A DNA stretch of 64,000 nt. It comes from Babylonia areolata. Taxonomy: Eukaryota; Mollusca; Gastropoda; Neogastropoda; Buccinidae. Under the pieces are notes generated by a model. The model was not told the DNA's origin. It did no database searches and worked only from the letters and a program-made list of their open reading frames with translations. The position numbers were made by a program, and so were the translations under genes. Positions 11,196 through 23,820 of this stretch are shown in pieces (the stretch's first letter is position 1; each line of letters begins with the position of its first letter). The stretch is from assembly GCF_041734735.1 (NCBI RefSeq), contig NC_134897.1, forward strand, positions 5,622,204-5,686,203. The letters are read 5' to 3'.

Positions 11196-12440
11196 GACCG
11201 GTCGAGGTTGAGGACCCACCTACAACCCGACAGGCCCCGCGCAATCTAATAAAAGAAAATTTAAGAAAAATGGATCTCCGGATCCTCGCACGCTCAATTA
11301 AATGCAGCCAACACCAAGAATTTATACACAATACCAAACTTTATTCACTCACTCACACAGATATACTGACAACTGAAACAGCAGTGAGGCCTAACTATTT
11401 CCCTTAATCCCCCCTCCACTCCCCAAACTTACTAACCCGCTAATACAAATCGCCACATCATAAGTGGGAGTGAGAGAAAAATAAATGAGTAAATCACATT
11501 CGCTCGAACACATACACTCACCCCTCTTGTGCACTGCTCTCACACATACACAAACATTCTCTACCGTCCATGTACGGCTCGCATAGGTTCTGAACACAAG
11601 GGTCCTTGCCCCAGACAACCCACGATGCCGGCGACCACTGAGAGTCCTAGTCCTTCTGTAGACAGAGCATGTAAAGCGGCGATCTTCATGAACGTCGGGG
11701 ACACCCCTGTGACAGTCTCAGGTAATTCACAGGCACAGGGAAGGAACGGCGGAGGCTGGGGAAGGTGGATTGCGTGAGTCCAAGACGACCTTAACACCCG
11801 GGGAACGTGCGGGCCTCGTCGGAACACTCTTCGGAGCTGTAAAGAGACTCGAGTCAAGAGTCAAGCAAACAACGCATGTGCTAAAGCAGACACACAGAGG
11901 GATTTAGCACACACTCACACGTACAGCTGAATGCCTTAATACAACTGTAAAAAACAACAACAAAAAAACAGAATATGTGTGCACGCAGATATACATAAAT
12001 CTGAATCCACAAGGATTGGCAGGGCCATAATGCACTGAAATTAAAGTATGTATTTTAAATGCAGCAATAACAACAACACCAAAAACCTGAAATATATATC
12101 AATGGCCGCTCCCTGTCTATAGAAAAACAACAACAAAACTAGCATTCTTCACCCTTCCAACCTGACTCACCTCAAGAGCTCGTGAAAAAAATAATAATAA
12201 GGGAGATTAAATCCCTGGAACTAGAACGTAGTTCCAGACCTCCTGGTCGGATACGGACCCAGGAAACGTAGTGGCACTGGAGGCCCCAAACCCGAACCGA
12301 AGCGGCAAAAACCTCCTCACTCCAAAACGAATGGAGCAGGAACAGCCCCACACAGTTACTAGTGCGGCGTTGGCGACCGTTGGCCCCTTGCTTCTTCCGG
12401 AATAATCCCAGTCCCACAATTAGAAATATGATTTATGGAT
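11196..12440. other. Unassigned, relatively GC-rich non-coding stretch
   Basis: Starts abruptly after a LINE fragment and has higher GC than its surroundings at 11550-11850 and 12220-12410. A short inverted repeat ggaactagaac/gtagttcc lies at 12217-12236. Open frames exist but show no recognisable domain. It could be part of an unrecognised mobile element. I could not assign it. Confidence 0.4.
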
Positions 12441-12743
12441 GAGGAAAAAAAGACGAAAGATAAACATTACCTACTTTAAATTCTATCAAAGTTTCTGTCT
12501 GGTCAGTTTATGAGTACAATGTACAATGTTTAAGTACAATGTACACTGATGTAAATTTCCATTTAAAATGAAAATGACAGTGCGCTTTGCAGATAAAAAC
12601 CAAAGGCAAGAAATGACTATCGAAATCTGAAATTTTGCACGAGCAGTTTAAGACTAACAAACTGACATATGTGTAACACATGTGTGTAACACATACATAC
12701 ATACATACACATATTTCTTTGTCTCTCCTGCCCACCATAGATG

Positions 12744-12745
12744 AA

Positions 12746-12830
<85 letters not shown>

Positions 12831-12832
12831 AA
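12744..12832. repeat. (CT)n then (TG)n compound microsatellite
   Basis: A long TC run from about 12750 to 12802 passes directly into TG repeats to 12830. Confidence 0.95.
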
Positions 12833-13039
12833 GGGAAGTAAATGGAAGTTGTACTATTACTAATTAGAAGTTAACTTAAAGGTGAGATATCTATACAGTG
12901 TTATGAAAAGTATCGTATACTTGTGTAATATACTAATTCCAATTTACTGCATACCCTTTCCCTTGCAGGAGAAAGTAGTATTGATTTTCTTTTTCTTTTT
13001 ATTGATGCACTATTTCCACACATTGTGTTGTTGTTGCAG

Positions 13040-13186
13040 CATTGGAGACAAAAGACTCACCACAAGAAGGAAGGCCTCTGTCAGCGGTAGGACGGACGAG
13101 GTGTCAGGAAAAAAACAACAACACCAAAGCTTACCTTTTCAAAAACATTGGAAGTTTTGTGTGGGAAGATGCAAAAGGACATTTTG
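13040..13186 (+). CDS. Possible terminal exon of an unknown plus-strand gene (weak)
   Basis: A T/G-rich tract ending ttgttgttgcag precedes a moderately GC-rich stretch that is open in two frames. One frame reads KASVSGRTDEVSGKKQQ and stops at 13187. The other reads LETKDSPQEGRPLSAVG and is open beyond 13220. The following 1.1 kb is AT-rich without repeats and resembles a 3' UTR, with AATAAA near 13936 and ATTAAA near 14340. No homologue is recognised. This is an inference from splice and composition signals only. Confidence 0.22.
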
Positions 13187-14540
13187 ATGCCAGAGCCAAG
13201 ATTTTGAAACCTTTTTTTGTTTCGTTTTTCTCTGTGCTATCTGTTATGTGTGAGCGTTTGACAAATCATCTGCTCTTTTGGAGCATACTGTACAGCTGCA
13301 TGTGTGCCTGACATGGACTTCAAGAGATTCATTTCATGACTGGATGAGGTGTCACAGCATGTGGACTATGTGGACTATGCCTGGTAAATGTGAAATAATT
13401 ATAAACACTACTCCACATCTGCTTAAAAAATTTCGAAAAAGGGAGAGAAAAAAATAGAGAGAAAGTAATTTCAGAAGACTTCAGTGTGTCTGTGGACTTA
13501 ACTTTTCAACATTTCCACATAAGAAATTCAGGTAACTGATTTTAATTTTGTTTTGTTTTATGAATTTTGTGATTTTTTATTGTTTTAGAGTGGAGGCGTC
13601 ATTTACTACTTTTTTCTTTTGTCACTGCATGTTACTGGTTAGGCTTTGTGCTTAGGACTACCATTCACCAGATCAGATACCAAGTGAACTAAAGACTGCC
13701 TCATACTAGCATGTTGAGTTACTTGCTGACTAAAAAGTATGATAATCATTTTAATTACAGCAAGAAAACTTTGTCTTAGATGTGTTCTAAACCAAGACAA
13801 TATGTTTGAATATATAAGTAGATGATGTAGATCAGTGTTCATGCTTTTAAAAAATCATGAATATCTAGCTACACTGTATGCTTTTGTATGCACTTTTATG
13901 TAAAGTCCTTGCATGGAAATCGGTTGAAATAGATGTAAATAAATTATAAACTATACATTTCGTTTTGGCTTGTTTTGATGCAGAAAGAGGTAATTATGAT
14001 TTTCACCACGTTTCTTTGATTTCAGTGAAGAAGTACCCCCTGTTGCTATGGTCCTTTTATCAGCATAGCTCTGCCAACTTTAGATGGCATTGTCTCAAAA
14101 TGGCTGCCATGCTACATACTGTATTAAAACTAATATAACTTTGGTTTGAATGAACCTACATGAAAACAAAGTATATGTTTGTGAAGCTTTATTTCTCTAG
14201 TTTGTGATTATGGAAGTATCTCAAAAAGTATCAAAATGATCCTTACTGTGCCCTTCGTGGGAGCGCCTCACGTGTTATTTATGGCTGTCATGTTTCATTT
14301 TATGTATTTCCCTATACTGGCTTCCTTTGTTAAGTGATTCAATTAAAAGAGTATGAAAATGACTAATGCTGTTGTGAAGACTTTATTGCTTGTGAAAGAA
14401 TCACAGCATTGTGAATCGTTTTCTGGAAATGGAAATTTTTATGCATAAAATGTGTTGTTCAGAGCAAATTATTATTATATTATATTATATTGCATCATAT
14501 TATATCATAGTACATTTCTGTTTGGGTTATACACATTGCT

Positions 14541-15494
14541 TTAATTTCGATGCTTGCTATTGATTCCGATGTTGAGTTTGAGGTCGACGCACTGCAGTAG
14601 TCCATCTGATGTGAAATACAATAAACAGATGTGCTTCAGTGTCATACTGTTGGTGTCTTCGCTAACGCCACTGTCATAATCGTCGTTGTTGTCGCCCCCT
14701 TCTTTCTTTTTTCTTTCCCTCTCTCTCGTTTTCCTCCAAGATTTGCATTGTGAAAAGACAAGAAACCAACTCCGATGATAAAGGAAATATTTTTGATAAA
14801 ATAAAGGGGACTTGCCACGCTCTCTCACACATTGTGAGAAAACGTGTGAGGGAACGACCACACTTTCTGGCAGTCACTCTTAAAATGAGGGAAATCGTGG
14901 GATTGCAAGATATCGTGGGCTTACACTCCCTCCCATATACGAATTAATCAACGTTTTCTTCTGATCCTCATGGACCACTGCAGTGCGTCGACCTCAAATT
15001 CAACATCGGAATCAATGGCAAACATAGGAATTAAAGCAATGTGTATAACTCAAACATAAATATAATATAATGTAACATGATATAATGTAATGTAATATAA
15101 TATAACTCAAACAGAACTATAATATAATATTATATAATATAATATGACACAATATAACATAATAAGACTTGAACCAAATTTTTTCAGAGTGATGTTTGGA
15201 ATAGCATCAAAATGATTCAGCTCTCTACATAAATACGATAGAAAAAAAAGGTGTTTCACAATGCTTTACTCTCACGTAGGGAGCGTGAAAACTGGACCAA
15301 ATAGTTTTGATGTTTGTTGTGATGCAACCTTTTCTGTCACATTCATTTAGAATGTTCTCCATTTTATGCTCGCTTATTTGTTCATCTGTTTGTGTCAGCA
15401 TCCTTTCGCATGCAAGACTGCACTGAAAATAGATTGTCAGTTTTATGAAAGACACTCAGAACATGAAAGTATTATTTAAAAATAGCAGAGTGAA

Positions 15495-15555
<61 letters not shown>

Positions 15556-15745
15556 TCACTCACTCACCCACTCACTCACTTACTGACATACATATACATT
15601 CACACAGTTTTTGAAACCAGTTCTGTGCCATCACCTTCACCGTCTTTTGTTGATGTCTTCGCTAACGCCACTGTCATCATCATGATCGTCGTTGTCGTCG
15701 CGCCCCCATTTCTCTCTCTCTCTGTCTCTGTCTCTCCCTCCCCCC

Positions 15746-15776
<31 letters not shown>

Positions 15777-15950
15777 TCCCCCCCCCCTCTCTCTCTCTTA
15801 CATTTGCACCGGGAAAAGACACGAAACCAACTCCAAAGATAAAGGAAATATGTCTGACAAAAATAAGGGGGACTTCCCACGCTTCCTCACACACAGAGAA
15901 ATCGTGGGATTGCGAGAACTCGTGTGCTTACATGGGGGTTGGCAATTTGG
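14541..15950 (+). mobile_element. Composite of a modular dispersed repeat with inverted arms
   Basis: Two inverted copies of one arm (14541-14610 plus; 14965-15060 minus) share attgattccgatgttgag/tttgaggtcga. Between them lies module B (14648-14960): cttcgctaacgccactgtca, a CT-rich tract, gaaaagacaagaaaccaact and repeats of gagaaatcgtgggattgc. After the second arm comes module C (15190-15640), which carries a TATAA-rich block, a CA/TCAC microsatellite and another module B (15645-15950). The same order in reverse complement lies at 23815-24600, so this is a dispersed family. No transposase or RT is visible, so it is probably non-autonomous. Confidence 0.6.
15496..15585. repeat. (CA)n then (TCAC)n microsatellite inside the modular repeat
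   Basis: CA repeats 15500-15551 followed by TCAC units to about 15585. The inverted copy at 24056-24100 has GTCA units and then TG repeats at the homologous position. Confidence 0.9.
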
Positions 15951-17030
15951 GACATTACTCTGGCAAAGGTCTAAAATTCATGAAACAAACAATACTTTTC
16001 TTATATTCCAAGGATACAGTATTATCTCGCCTGAACATGATAAATGTGCAACAAACACCTGCCGTCGACACATTCACACTTTTGTGGAATAAAGTGTCAC
16101 ATTTGTGTGGAATAAAGTGGTTCAGTGGAATGAAGTGTCATTTGTTTCCTTGTTTTGACTCTTTTTGTCATGCTTTAGGAAGCAGCCATTTCCGAAAATG
16201 ACACAAATTTTCAGACGTTTCCAGAAATAAATGCGTTCAGTCTTTTCCCTACAAAAACTGCAGAATATAAATTTTTACTTCCCGTTCTGTCTAATCTTCA
16301 GGAAAATGTTTGAATGGCTAAAGATTCAGTTAACTGATGTCAATAGCAGGCCGCTGTGATATAACTGTTTACAGCTCCGAACTGTTTTGTCATGCTGGTG
16401 GACATTTCTGTCGGTAGGCATTCAAGAAACATGGATACTGGCTTCAACACACTACACAGAAACGGTGCATTAATGGGTATAGAAGCATAGTGGGAAGTGC
16501 TTACTTCCAATCTCTATCATGAGCAAACTGAACAACGACAAAGGGCGATAGTACAAAAAAAAGAAAGAAGAAAAAAATCAGATGTTATAATACACGATCT
16601 TGTTTCTGTTTTATCTTCTGAAGATTTGTAATTAGATCGATTGCCAAATTCATTGCCCAAGCACACACACACACAAAAAAGACTACATAAAAAAAGACAC
16701 ACACACACACACACAAAATAGATAAAAAGACATGGATTTGTTATTTATGAGAAACATAAGCATTAGAATGCACTTAACCACAGTAGATTGGATGCTGATA
16801 TGCTCTTGAAAGAAAGTAGAGAATACATGCGTGAGTAGATGGTCGAATATTTTTCTTTTTTTTCTTTGAATTGTTTATATGATACTCGTACTTTGCATAT
16901 GTATGGTGACAATGTTGCCAATCTTTAGTTGCAGTGCTTAAGAGAGCATTGTAATCTGATGACATAAAATAAGAACGATTGCTGTTTTCCTCTTGTCAAA
17001 AGACCTCTCTCTCTCTGTTTTAGGTAGTGG
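15951..17030. other. No gene seen
   Basis: AT-rich DNA with short CA runs near 16662-16715. Open frames are short and without domains. Confidence 0.5.
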
Positions 17031-17835
17031 AGAAAGTGGACAAGAGGAAAACAATACTTATCTGGCTAACTCCTCGCCATATGGTGGTGGCATTACAGAC
17101 TTACAATCGAAATTACTGCAGAGGATGTGACTGAGGGCATTCACCATCATAAGAACAACAACGCAGCAGATATGAATGGCGTTATCCCCGAAATGTTCAA
17201 GTCTGCAGAATAAATGATTTCCTTGTTCCCTTAATTAATCGTTGTTTTTGTTTTCACCTGGACATTACCTAGAAACCTGGACAGAAGCCCTTATCCACCC
17301 AATACTAAAGAAAGAAAATTTACGATGAACGATTGTTAGCTGTTATGGAAGAAAAAAAAATGATATTCTTGATGAAATAAAATCAGGTTTTCGCAAAGAC
17401 CGCACAACAATTTTTCACGCTATTTGCAATGATTCAGAAACATATTAAGAAACTAAAAAAAAATTATGTGCTTTAATTGATTTCAAAATGCCCTTGACAT
17501 TATTTTTCACTGCAAACTCTTCCCTATCAGGGGTGAAAAGGAAATATTAAAACAGTACAGAGCATGTATGCAACTGTTAAGGCGCATATTCGTGTCGGAA
17601 GCCAAATATCTGAAACTTTTCATTGCCTCAAGTGTTTTAAAACAAGGTGAAATATATTACTAGTTCCAATATTTTGTTTTCCTTATTTATCAACGAGATG
17701 GCTCGGGATATCATTAAAATTGGAAAACACGGCATACAGTTCCCCCCTGATGTGCTTGAACTCTTATTTTACTGTTTGCAGATGATATTATTTTCATTAC
17801 CAGATACAATCGCAGGCTTACCCACAAATGTACTT
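17030..17835 (+). mobile_element. Highly degraded LINE RT fragment
   Basis: Plus-strand fragment recognised from TIEITAEDVTEGIHHHKNNN (RT leader), the PxxF-like FSLFINEMARDIIKIGKHG near 17685-17740, and the catalytic LFADDIIFI near 17775-17800 split over two frames. Many stops and small frame changes. It ends against a SINE at about 17858. Confidence 0.65.
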
Positions 17836-17857
17836 GCACTCATATTCCCTTCTGTTC

Positions 17858-18065
17858 ACGAGGAGGCGCCATGGCTGAATCGGTTAGACGTTGGACTTCA
17901 GCTCCAATTAAGCGTTTACAAGTGATCAGTGTTCAGGGCCCCGTTTCGGTATGGTGTTGTGTCCTTGGAAATAGTACTTTACTCCGATGTTCCTCACTCC
18001 ACCCAGGTGGACTTGGGTCACAAAAGGACGGATGTCGCCCAAAGTGAGTTACAAAAATCGCACGG
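17858..18065 (+). mobile_element. tRNA-derived SINE, diverged
   Basis: The head atggctgaatcggttagacg (17870-17889) matches a Pol III A box within a tRNA-like segment. The B box region is decayed (gttcagggccccg). The body contains tgtgtccttggaaatag and actttactccgatgttcctc, which belong to a common metazoan SINE body. It lies directly after the LINE fragment. Confidence 0.6.
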
Positions 18066-18664
18066 CATAGTCCATGGAGCGAGTGATCATGACTTTGTAA
18101 AAACAAGTCTCAGCACAAACACAACATACCACTCGATCTGTAGGACTTTTATTTATTCATTCGTTTATTTATTCATTTTTATAAAACAAGGTAACAAAGA
18201 AAAAAAGACAACCTTAATAAATACACGAGACATGTCATCACAACAGAACAGTCTTTGACTCATAACAAAGGATTCTTCAGGGAAAATGTATTTCATATTC
18301 ATAAAAAATGTATTACGTATGCATAAAAATGTGTTGTTTAGAGCAAATAAAGAAAAAGAAAAAGTAAAAATAATGTTAAAGATAATCAGATAAAAATGTA
18401 AAGGTATGTTACAGATGAGGTTTGGGACATACATCTGTGAATCCCTGAAGTGCAACTGCGATTGCTATCAGATTGGAGAATATGGGACATTCGAGCATGT
18501 GATGACTGGAACATGGAGATTCTCAGAAGCACTGAGCGATATGTATTTATGAGAGTATTGAGATATAGTGATCTGATATGGAGTTGAAAACTGCGTCACC
18601 ACAGTGAACAGCTGCTTAGCCATAGAACTACGGAACCAACCAAAACATTACTCTGTGTTTTTGT

Positions 18665-19160
18665 TTTGTCCAGGATTGATTGCTGCAACTATATTCTTGT
18701 TGGCATTCTAAAATAAACCAAAACAACAACAACAAAAAAACAACAACAAAACATTCGCCTAAAAAACCCCAAAGAGTTCAGAACAATGTTGCTCGACGTA
18801 TTTTCAGATCCTTCAGATTTGAACGTTACTCTTCTGTTCCACTGTCTTCACTGGCTACCTGTTTCAAAAATGATTAATTACAAACTTTCTGCTCTGACAT
18901 CTTCTGCCCCTTTAAGCTCTGGCCCTGGCTACCTCTCTGACCTTGAAGTGTACATTCCAACTCGTCACCTTCGTTCTGCTTCTGATACCAGGCTATTAGA
19001 AGAATCCCTGTTGTAAAGAAGAAGCAACAGGGTCAGAAATCTTTCTCTTTTCAGGCGTCTTCACTGTGGAACAAACTGCGAGAAAAATTGCTACATTCTG
19101 TTTGGCTGACTTCTTTTAAGCCTGCTTTGAAAACACATTTTTTCCAACAACAGTAATTTT
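18665..19160 (+). mobile_element. LINE 3' coding end (L2/CR1-like), diverged
   Basis: Plus-strand post-RT region: RVQNNVARRIFRSFRFERYS, LHWLPVSKMINYKLSALTSS, SGPGYLSDLEVYIPTRHLRS, then SFQASSLWNKLREKLLHSVW and SFKPALKTHFFQQQ, which is the usual end of this LINE type. An (AAC)n tract at 18722-18750 interrupts it, and frame changes occur near 18850 and 19010. Confidence 0.78.
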
Positions 19161-19233
19161 TTCAGTGCTGTTGTTGGTGTGGTCTGGTTCGGAATGCATG
19201 TTTTGTTGCGGGGAAGTGATTGCCATTAATTTT

Positions 19234-19480
<247 letters not shown>

Positions 19481-20590
19481 AACAGTAAGAAAAAAAATCT
19501 TCACAGTCGTATCAATAATAGGTTGTATGTCTCCCGAATTAAACCGTATTTCCGGTTGACGGTTTATTTCGTCGAAGCACCTTCCGGATTCCGAAAACAC
19601 TGTATTACCATTTCCCAGTTGCTGGAACGTAGGCTGTTTGGTAAGAAGACGGCATGACCTCATTTTCTTCTTCGCAATTAAAAGAAAAAGAAAAACAAAT
19701 TATAGACAGAACACACACAGTGACACTAACTACACCATCGACGTGTTAACTGGATATAACTATTCTAAAGTTCACACTGAGTTAACTGGAATGAACATAA
19801 AATGAAAATTGAATTGATCATTTCTTTCAGTTTCGGCCATTGTGGACTGATTTGTGCAGATCTAGAGAAAACAGCCATGTGTTGCGGTGTGCATGAAGCG
19901 ATGGCAATGTCTCCTTTGCCGCTGAATTAAAAAACACAAAGAAGTTGATTTAATCAGTGTTATTACGTCCAGTACAATTACATCTTTATTGCGTGAAGAA
20001 AAACATAGCTTTAAATATTAAATTAAATATTCAATTTGGTCGATGGCCGTCAGATGTGCCGTAGCGGTGGGGATTATGACAGCTTGCTTGCGAACTGAAC
20101 ATGCATAAGTCTGTCAGGAGAAACGGTCCACCTTTCACCCCCCCCACCCCAAGCCTCCCCCCACCCTTGATAAATTAGTCATATGTATTTTTTTTTTTTT
20201 TGGTGCTTTAGAGTGTATAGATCACGAAAAATCATGTTAACATCAAAAATCTTGGGACTCACTGTCCCTTCTGGCTTAATTTTGAAGGGTACCCATCTCA
20301 GGTGCCGCGGCTGCTTTTCGTCGGTCCAAAACCTTCCATAAGTTTGGTGATCACCTGTGTCTTTGTTATTTGAGCTACGAGAATTTCCTTTATGTTTTTG
20401 TTGACAGTAATGCCTTCTGTACGATATGCAATAATCAGAACGACAAGAGCCATATGAATTTCATCTTTTTGACATTTTCCACGTACACCCACATGATTGG
20501 ATAATTCATTTCTTAGAGAAAAGGCACCAGTTTTGTAAAATGAACAACACTAAAGCGTTCTAGATATTTCAAAGAAGAGTATTCCACCAA
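19481..20590. other. No gene seen; C-rich tract at 20136-20166
   Basis: Unique-looking AT-rich DNA. A strand-asymmetric run of C blocks at 20136-20166 could form a G-quadruplex on the minus strand, followed by T12 near 20190. Confidence 0.5.
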
Positions 20591-20599
20591 TAACACAAA

Positions 20600-22255
20600 G
20601 CACATTTTCACATTTTTTGTATGCCTTGCGCCACCTTAAAAGTTCCAAATCTGCTGTGATTTGCCCACTCATCAAGGAACCATCTTTGGGACATAACTGC
20701 CTGAAAAATTATAGGCCTGTCTCAAATTTGTCATTCTTATGAAAACAGCTAGAAATGACTGTATTGTATCAGCTCTAATCCCATCCAGAACTACATTGTT
20801 TACTTAATTCTCACCAATTAGCTTTTAGATTTGTATTTGTATTTTGTATTTCTCTTTTTTGTCACAACAGATTTCTCTGTGTGGAATTCGGGCTGCTCTC
20901 CCCTGGGATAGCGCGTCACTACACAGAGAGCGCCACCCATTTTTTTTGTATTTTTCCTGCGTGCATTTTTATTTGTTTTTTCTATCGAAGTGGGATTTTT
21001 CTACATAATTTTGCCAGGGGCGATCCCTTTGTTGCCGTGGGTTCTTTTACGTGCGCTAAGTGCATACTCGGTTTATCGTCTCATCCGAATGACTAGCGTC
21101 CAGACCACCACTCAAGGTCTAGTGGAGGGGGAGAAAATACCGGCGACTGAGCCGTGATTCGAACCAGCACGCTCAGATTCTCTCGCTTCCTAGCGGACGC
21201 GTTACCTCTGGGCCATCACTCCACTCCAGACGTGATTCTTGATTTGATGATGACAAATATCTGTTTTAGCTCTTAAAGGCTTGCTAGAAATCGTTGACAC
21301 AATTGACCACCCCATCCGCTTGGACAGACTTTAAAAAAAAACTTCCTTGGGAATTCGTGACACTGCATTAAAATTGATTAAGTCCTACCTGACAGATCGA
21401 CCGTACACAGACGCTATTGTGGATGGTACATACTCTATCTTGAGATATGGTGTCCACAATGGTCCGTCCTAGATCCAGTTATTTTCGTGTTGTATGCGGA
21501 TCCTGTATCGGATGTCATCGGTCATCGTGCGAAGTCACATGAGATGGCACTGAACTTTATCAGTCGGCCTCAATTGCTGAAATTGATACACAGGTGTATC
21601 AGACAGGAGAGTGCATTGAAGGACTAGATGACTCTCAATGAGCTGCGACCAAATGATGGTAAGACTGAACTTGTGAAAGCCCGTCCAATGATACTGATCT
21701 ATTAAATAGCACGGCTGTTTTACTTTTTTAAAAATTCTGTTTGCTGTCTTGGTGTCATTCTTGACCAGTTTCTTTCCTTCTCTGTAGAATAGATTACTGC
21801 AATTCTCTTTTGGCTGGTCTTCCCAAATATCTGTCATACAGACTTGAACGAATTCAGGACAGTGCTGACATTCCCATTTGCAAAGCGTCTAAATTTGACC
21901 ACGTTTCCCCTCTCCTTCAGTATCTCCACTTATTGCCCGTTTCTGAGTGAATAAACAAGAAGCTGTCCACTCTGACATTTTCTGAAGTAATTGGGTCTGG
22001 ACTCCACCATATCTATAATCCGTCTCCCAGCTCCGCTCTTCTGATATTCGAATTCTCATGATGCCTCACGTCAGAACTAAGACCAACGGACACAGATGTT
22101 TTTCTCTTCAAGTCCCGAAGACGTGGCACAGACTCCCTGACAACCTTGACACTGTGACTTCCTCACCTCTTTCAACCCTGGCCTCAAACCTCACCTGTTC
22201 TGTCATGTTTCGTCGCAGCAGGTCCATCCAAACAATAAATACAGCTTGACCATGT
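20600..22255 (+). mobile_element. Degraded LINE (L2/CR1-like) interrupted by a SINE
   Basis: Plus-strand LINE. Before the insertion it reads VICPLIKEPSLGHNCLKNYR then PVSNLSFL (20655-20745). After the insertion come TIDHPIRLDRL, GIRDTALKLIKSYLTDR (21340-21400), ILRYGVHNGPS with FVLYADPVSDVIGH, and later NSLLAGLPKYLSYRLERIQD, SKFDHVSPLLQYLHLLPVSE (21880-21940) and TLASNLTCSVMFRRS. Numerous stops and frame changes. It ends near 22255, next to a TG tract. Confidence 0.75.
20832..21232 (-). mobile_element. tRNA-derived SINE nested in a LINE
   Basis: On the minus strand it starts with a tRNA-like head: A box tggcccagaggtaacgcgtc (near 21205-21224) and B box ggttcgaatca (near 21150-21161). A conserved core follows (cattcggatgagacgataaa at 21073-21093, then cacgtaaaagaacccacgg), then tggcgctctctgtgtagtga and an AT-rich tail of aaatacaaat units. 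The core resembles the highly conserved Nin-type SINE domain of metazoans; the name is from memory. It splits the LINE RT at about 20831. Confidence 0.82.
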
Positions 22256-22319
22256 GCGAATACATATGTAAGTATACGTGTACACATGTGCATACATGTG
22301 CGATTGTGTGTTTGCAAGT

Positions 22320-22365
22320 GTGCGTGTTTGTGTTTAATTGTGTGTGTGTGTGTGTGTGTGACGTC
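22320..22365. repeat. TG microsatellite
   Basis: TG repeats mainly 22339-22361 following TG-rich DNA at the end of the LINE. Confidence 0.8.
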
Positions 22366-22439
22366 AAACCATGGCGATCAAAGCAGCTGTGCCACACCAC
22401 CGTTCTGCTTTATTTTAGCTGTCTGATACTCATCCGTGG

Positions 22440-23148
22440 GGGAGGAGGTTAGATAAGCATCTATTTACAAATAAATGAATATCAATTTAAACATTCGCAC
22501 ATACAAAAGCAATTCTGATATTAACAGATGACAAAAATGCTCCTCACTATTCTTGCTCCATTCTTTCTCTCTGCTTCTCCCTCTCACAATTCTCTTCTGC
22601 TTCTCTTTTTCTCCTCCGCCTTCTTCTTCTACGTCTACCCCCTCCTCCCTGTCCCCTTCTCTTTCGTCTTCACCTTCTGTTTCTCCGTCTCCTTCTTCGT
22701 GTTCTCTTTCTTTTTCCTCTTAGTTGTCTTCTTCTCCGTCTTCTTTTGTTTTCCTGTCATCTTTCTTTTTTCTCAATTAAAAAAACAAACAAACAAAACT
22801 TTTTAAATCTTTTTTTTTTCTTCATATAAACCCATTCTCTTAAAAATTCAACGATAAAAAAGAAAATAAATAAATAAAAGCGTGGTTGTGACCTCATCAT
22901 CATGAAGTACTTTTTACATAATGAAAAGGTTTCCTCTTTTTTACCCTGGTGTACCGCGATACACGGCAGCGACTAATATATATGTGGCAAAAGTCTGCCT
23001 AATGCGTAACATCATTATTGATGCCTTTGAAACTGGGCTCATAAATGAATAACTGGGGAAAAAAACAAGGCAAGAAAATACACAAAAGAAATCTAATGAT
23101 GCTTCAGTTAAAATGTCACATGAAAACACACACGCACACACACACACA

Positions 23149-23197
<49 letters not shown>

Positions 23198-23260
23198 AAC
23201 TGTCACTGTCTTCGTACGATACACGTTTAGAAGCATTCTGAAAGTAGAACAGTGAGTAAA
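22440..23260. other. Pyrimidine-rich and microsatellite DNA, no gene seen
   Basis: A strongly CT-biased stretch at 22540-22780 gives spurious Phe/Ser-rich frames. (CA)n/(GA)n lies at 23127-23193. Nothing with domain support. Confidence 0.6.
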
Positions 23261-23269
23261 ATTAGATGA

Positions 23270-23820
23270 GGATAAAACAAATCATGATTATCACCCCACA
23301 AAGACATTGCCACTCAGTCTCTCTTCCTTCCTCAGTCTCCTTCAGTGGCACCGAAATTCCTCTTTCCTCTTCCGTCCGCATTCTTGGTGTCATACTCGAC
23401 CAGTCTCTTTACTACAAGCAGCATGTTGCAAATATATGCAAAATGTGCTACTTTGAAATTCGCAGAATTGCATCCATTCGTCATCTTCTGACTGAAGATG
23501 CAACCAAAACTCTCCTCTGTGTCTTTGTGATGTTCCGCCTGGATTATTGTAATTCCCTACTTGTTGGATCACCCAGCTACCTCATTGCTAGGCTTCAGAA
23601 AGTCCAGAACTATGCTGCTCATCCTGTCTTTCATTCCTGTAAATTTGATCACGTCTCTTCTCTCCTTCATGCTATACACTGGCTCTCAGTATAAGATAGA
23701 ATCATTTACAAAGTCGTCTCTCTTTGTTTCAAGTCCACTGAGGCTTCTGGTCCACAGTATCTTTCTGATTTCATTCATCCTTACATACCCTCACGCCAAC
23801 TCCGCTCTTCCTCTGACACA
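23270..23820 (+). mobile_element. LINE C-terminal fragment (L2/CR1-like)
   Basis: Plus-strand piece with SFSGTEIPLSSSVRILGVIL, IRRIASIRHLLTEDATKTLL, FRLDYCNSLLVGSPSYLIAR, LQKVQNYAAHPVFHSCKFDH, then a stop and SGPQYLSDFIHPYIPSRQLR. It breaks off at SSSDT, exactly where the modular repeat begins (about 23815). Confidence 0.82.

Noticed and set aside
11196-12440. LTR or other element in the GC-rich stretch
   Set aside because: No paired terminal repeats, primer-binding site or coding domain could be recognised, so it is left unassigned.
22528-22806. Hydrophobic Phe/Ser-rich frame resembling a membrane protein
   Set aside because: It follows a CT-rich low-complexity tract; composition alone explains it.
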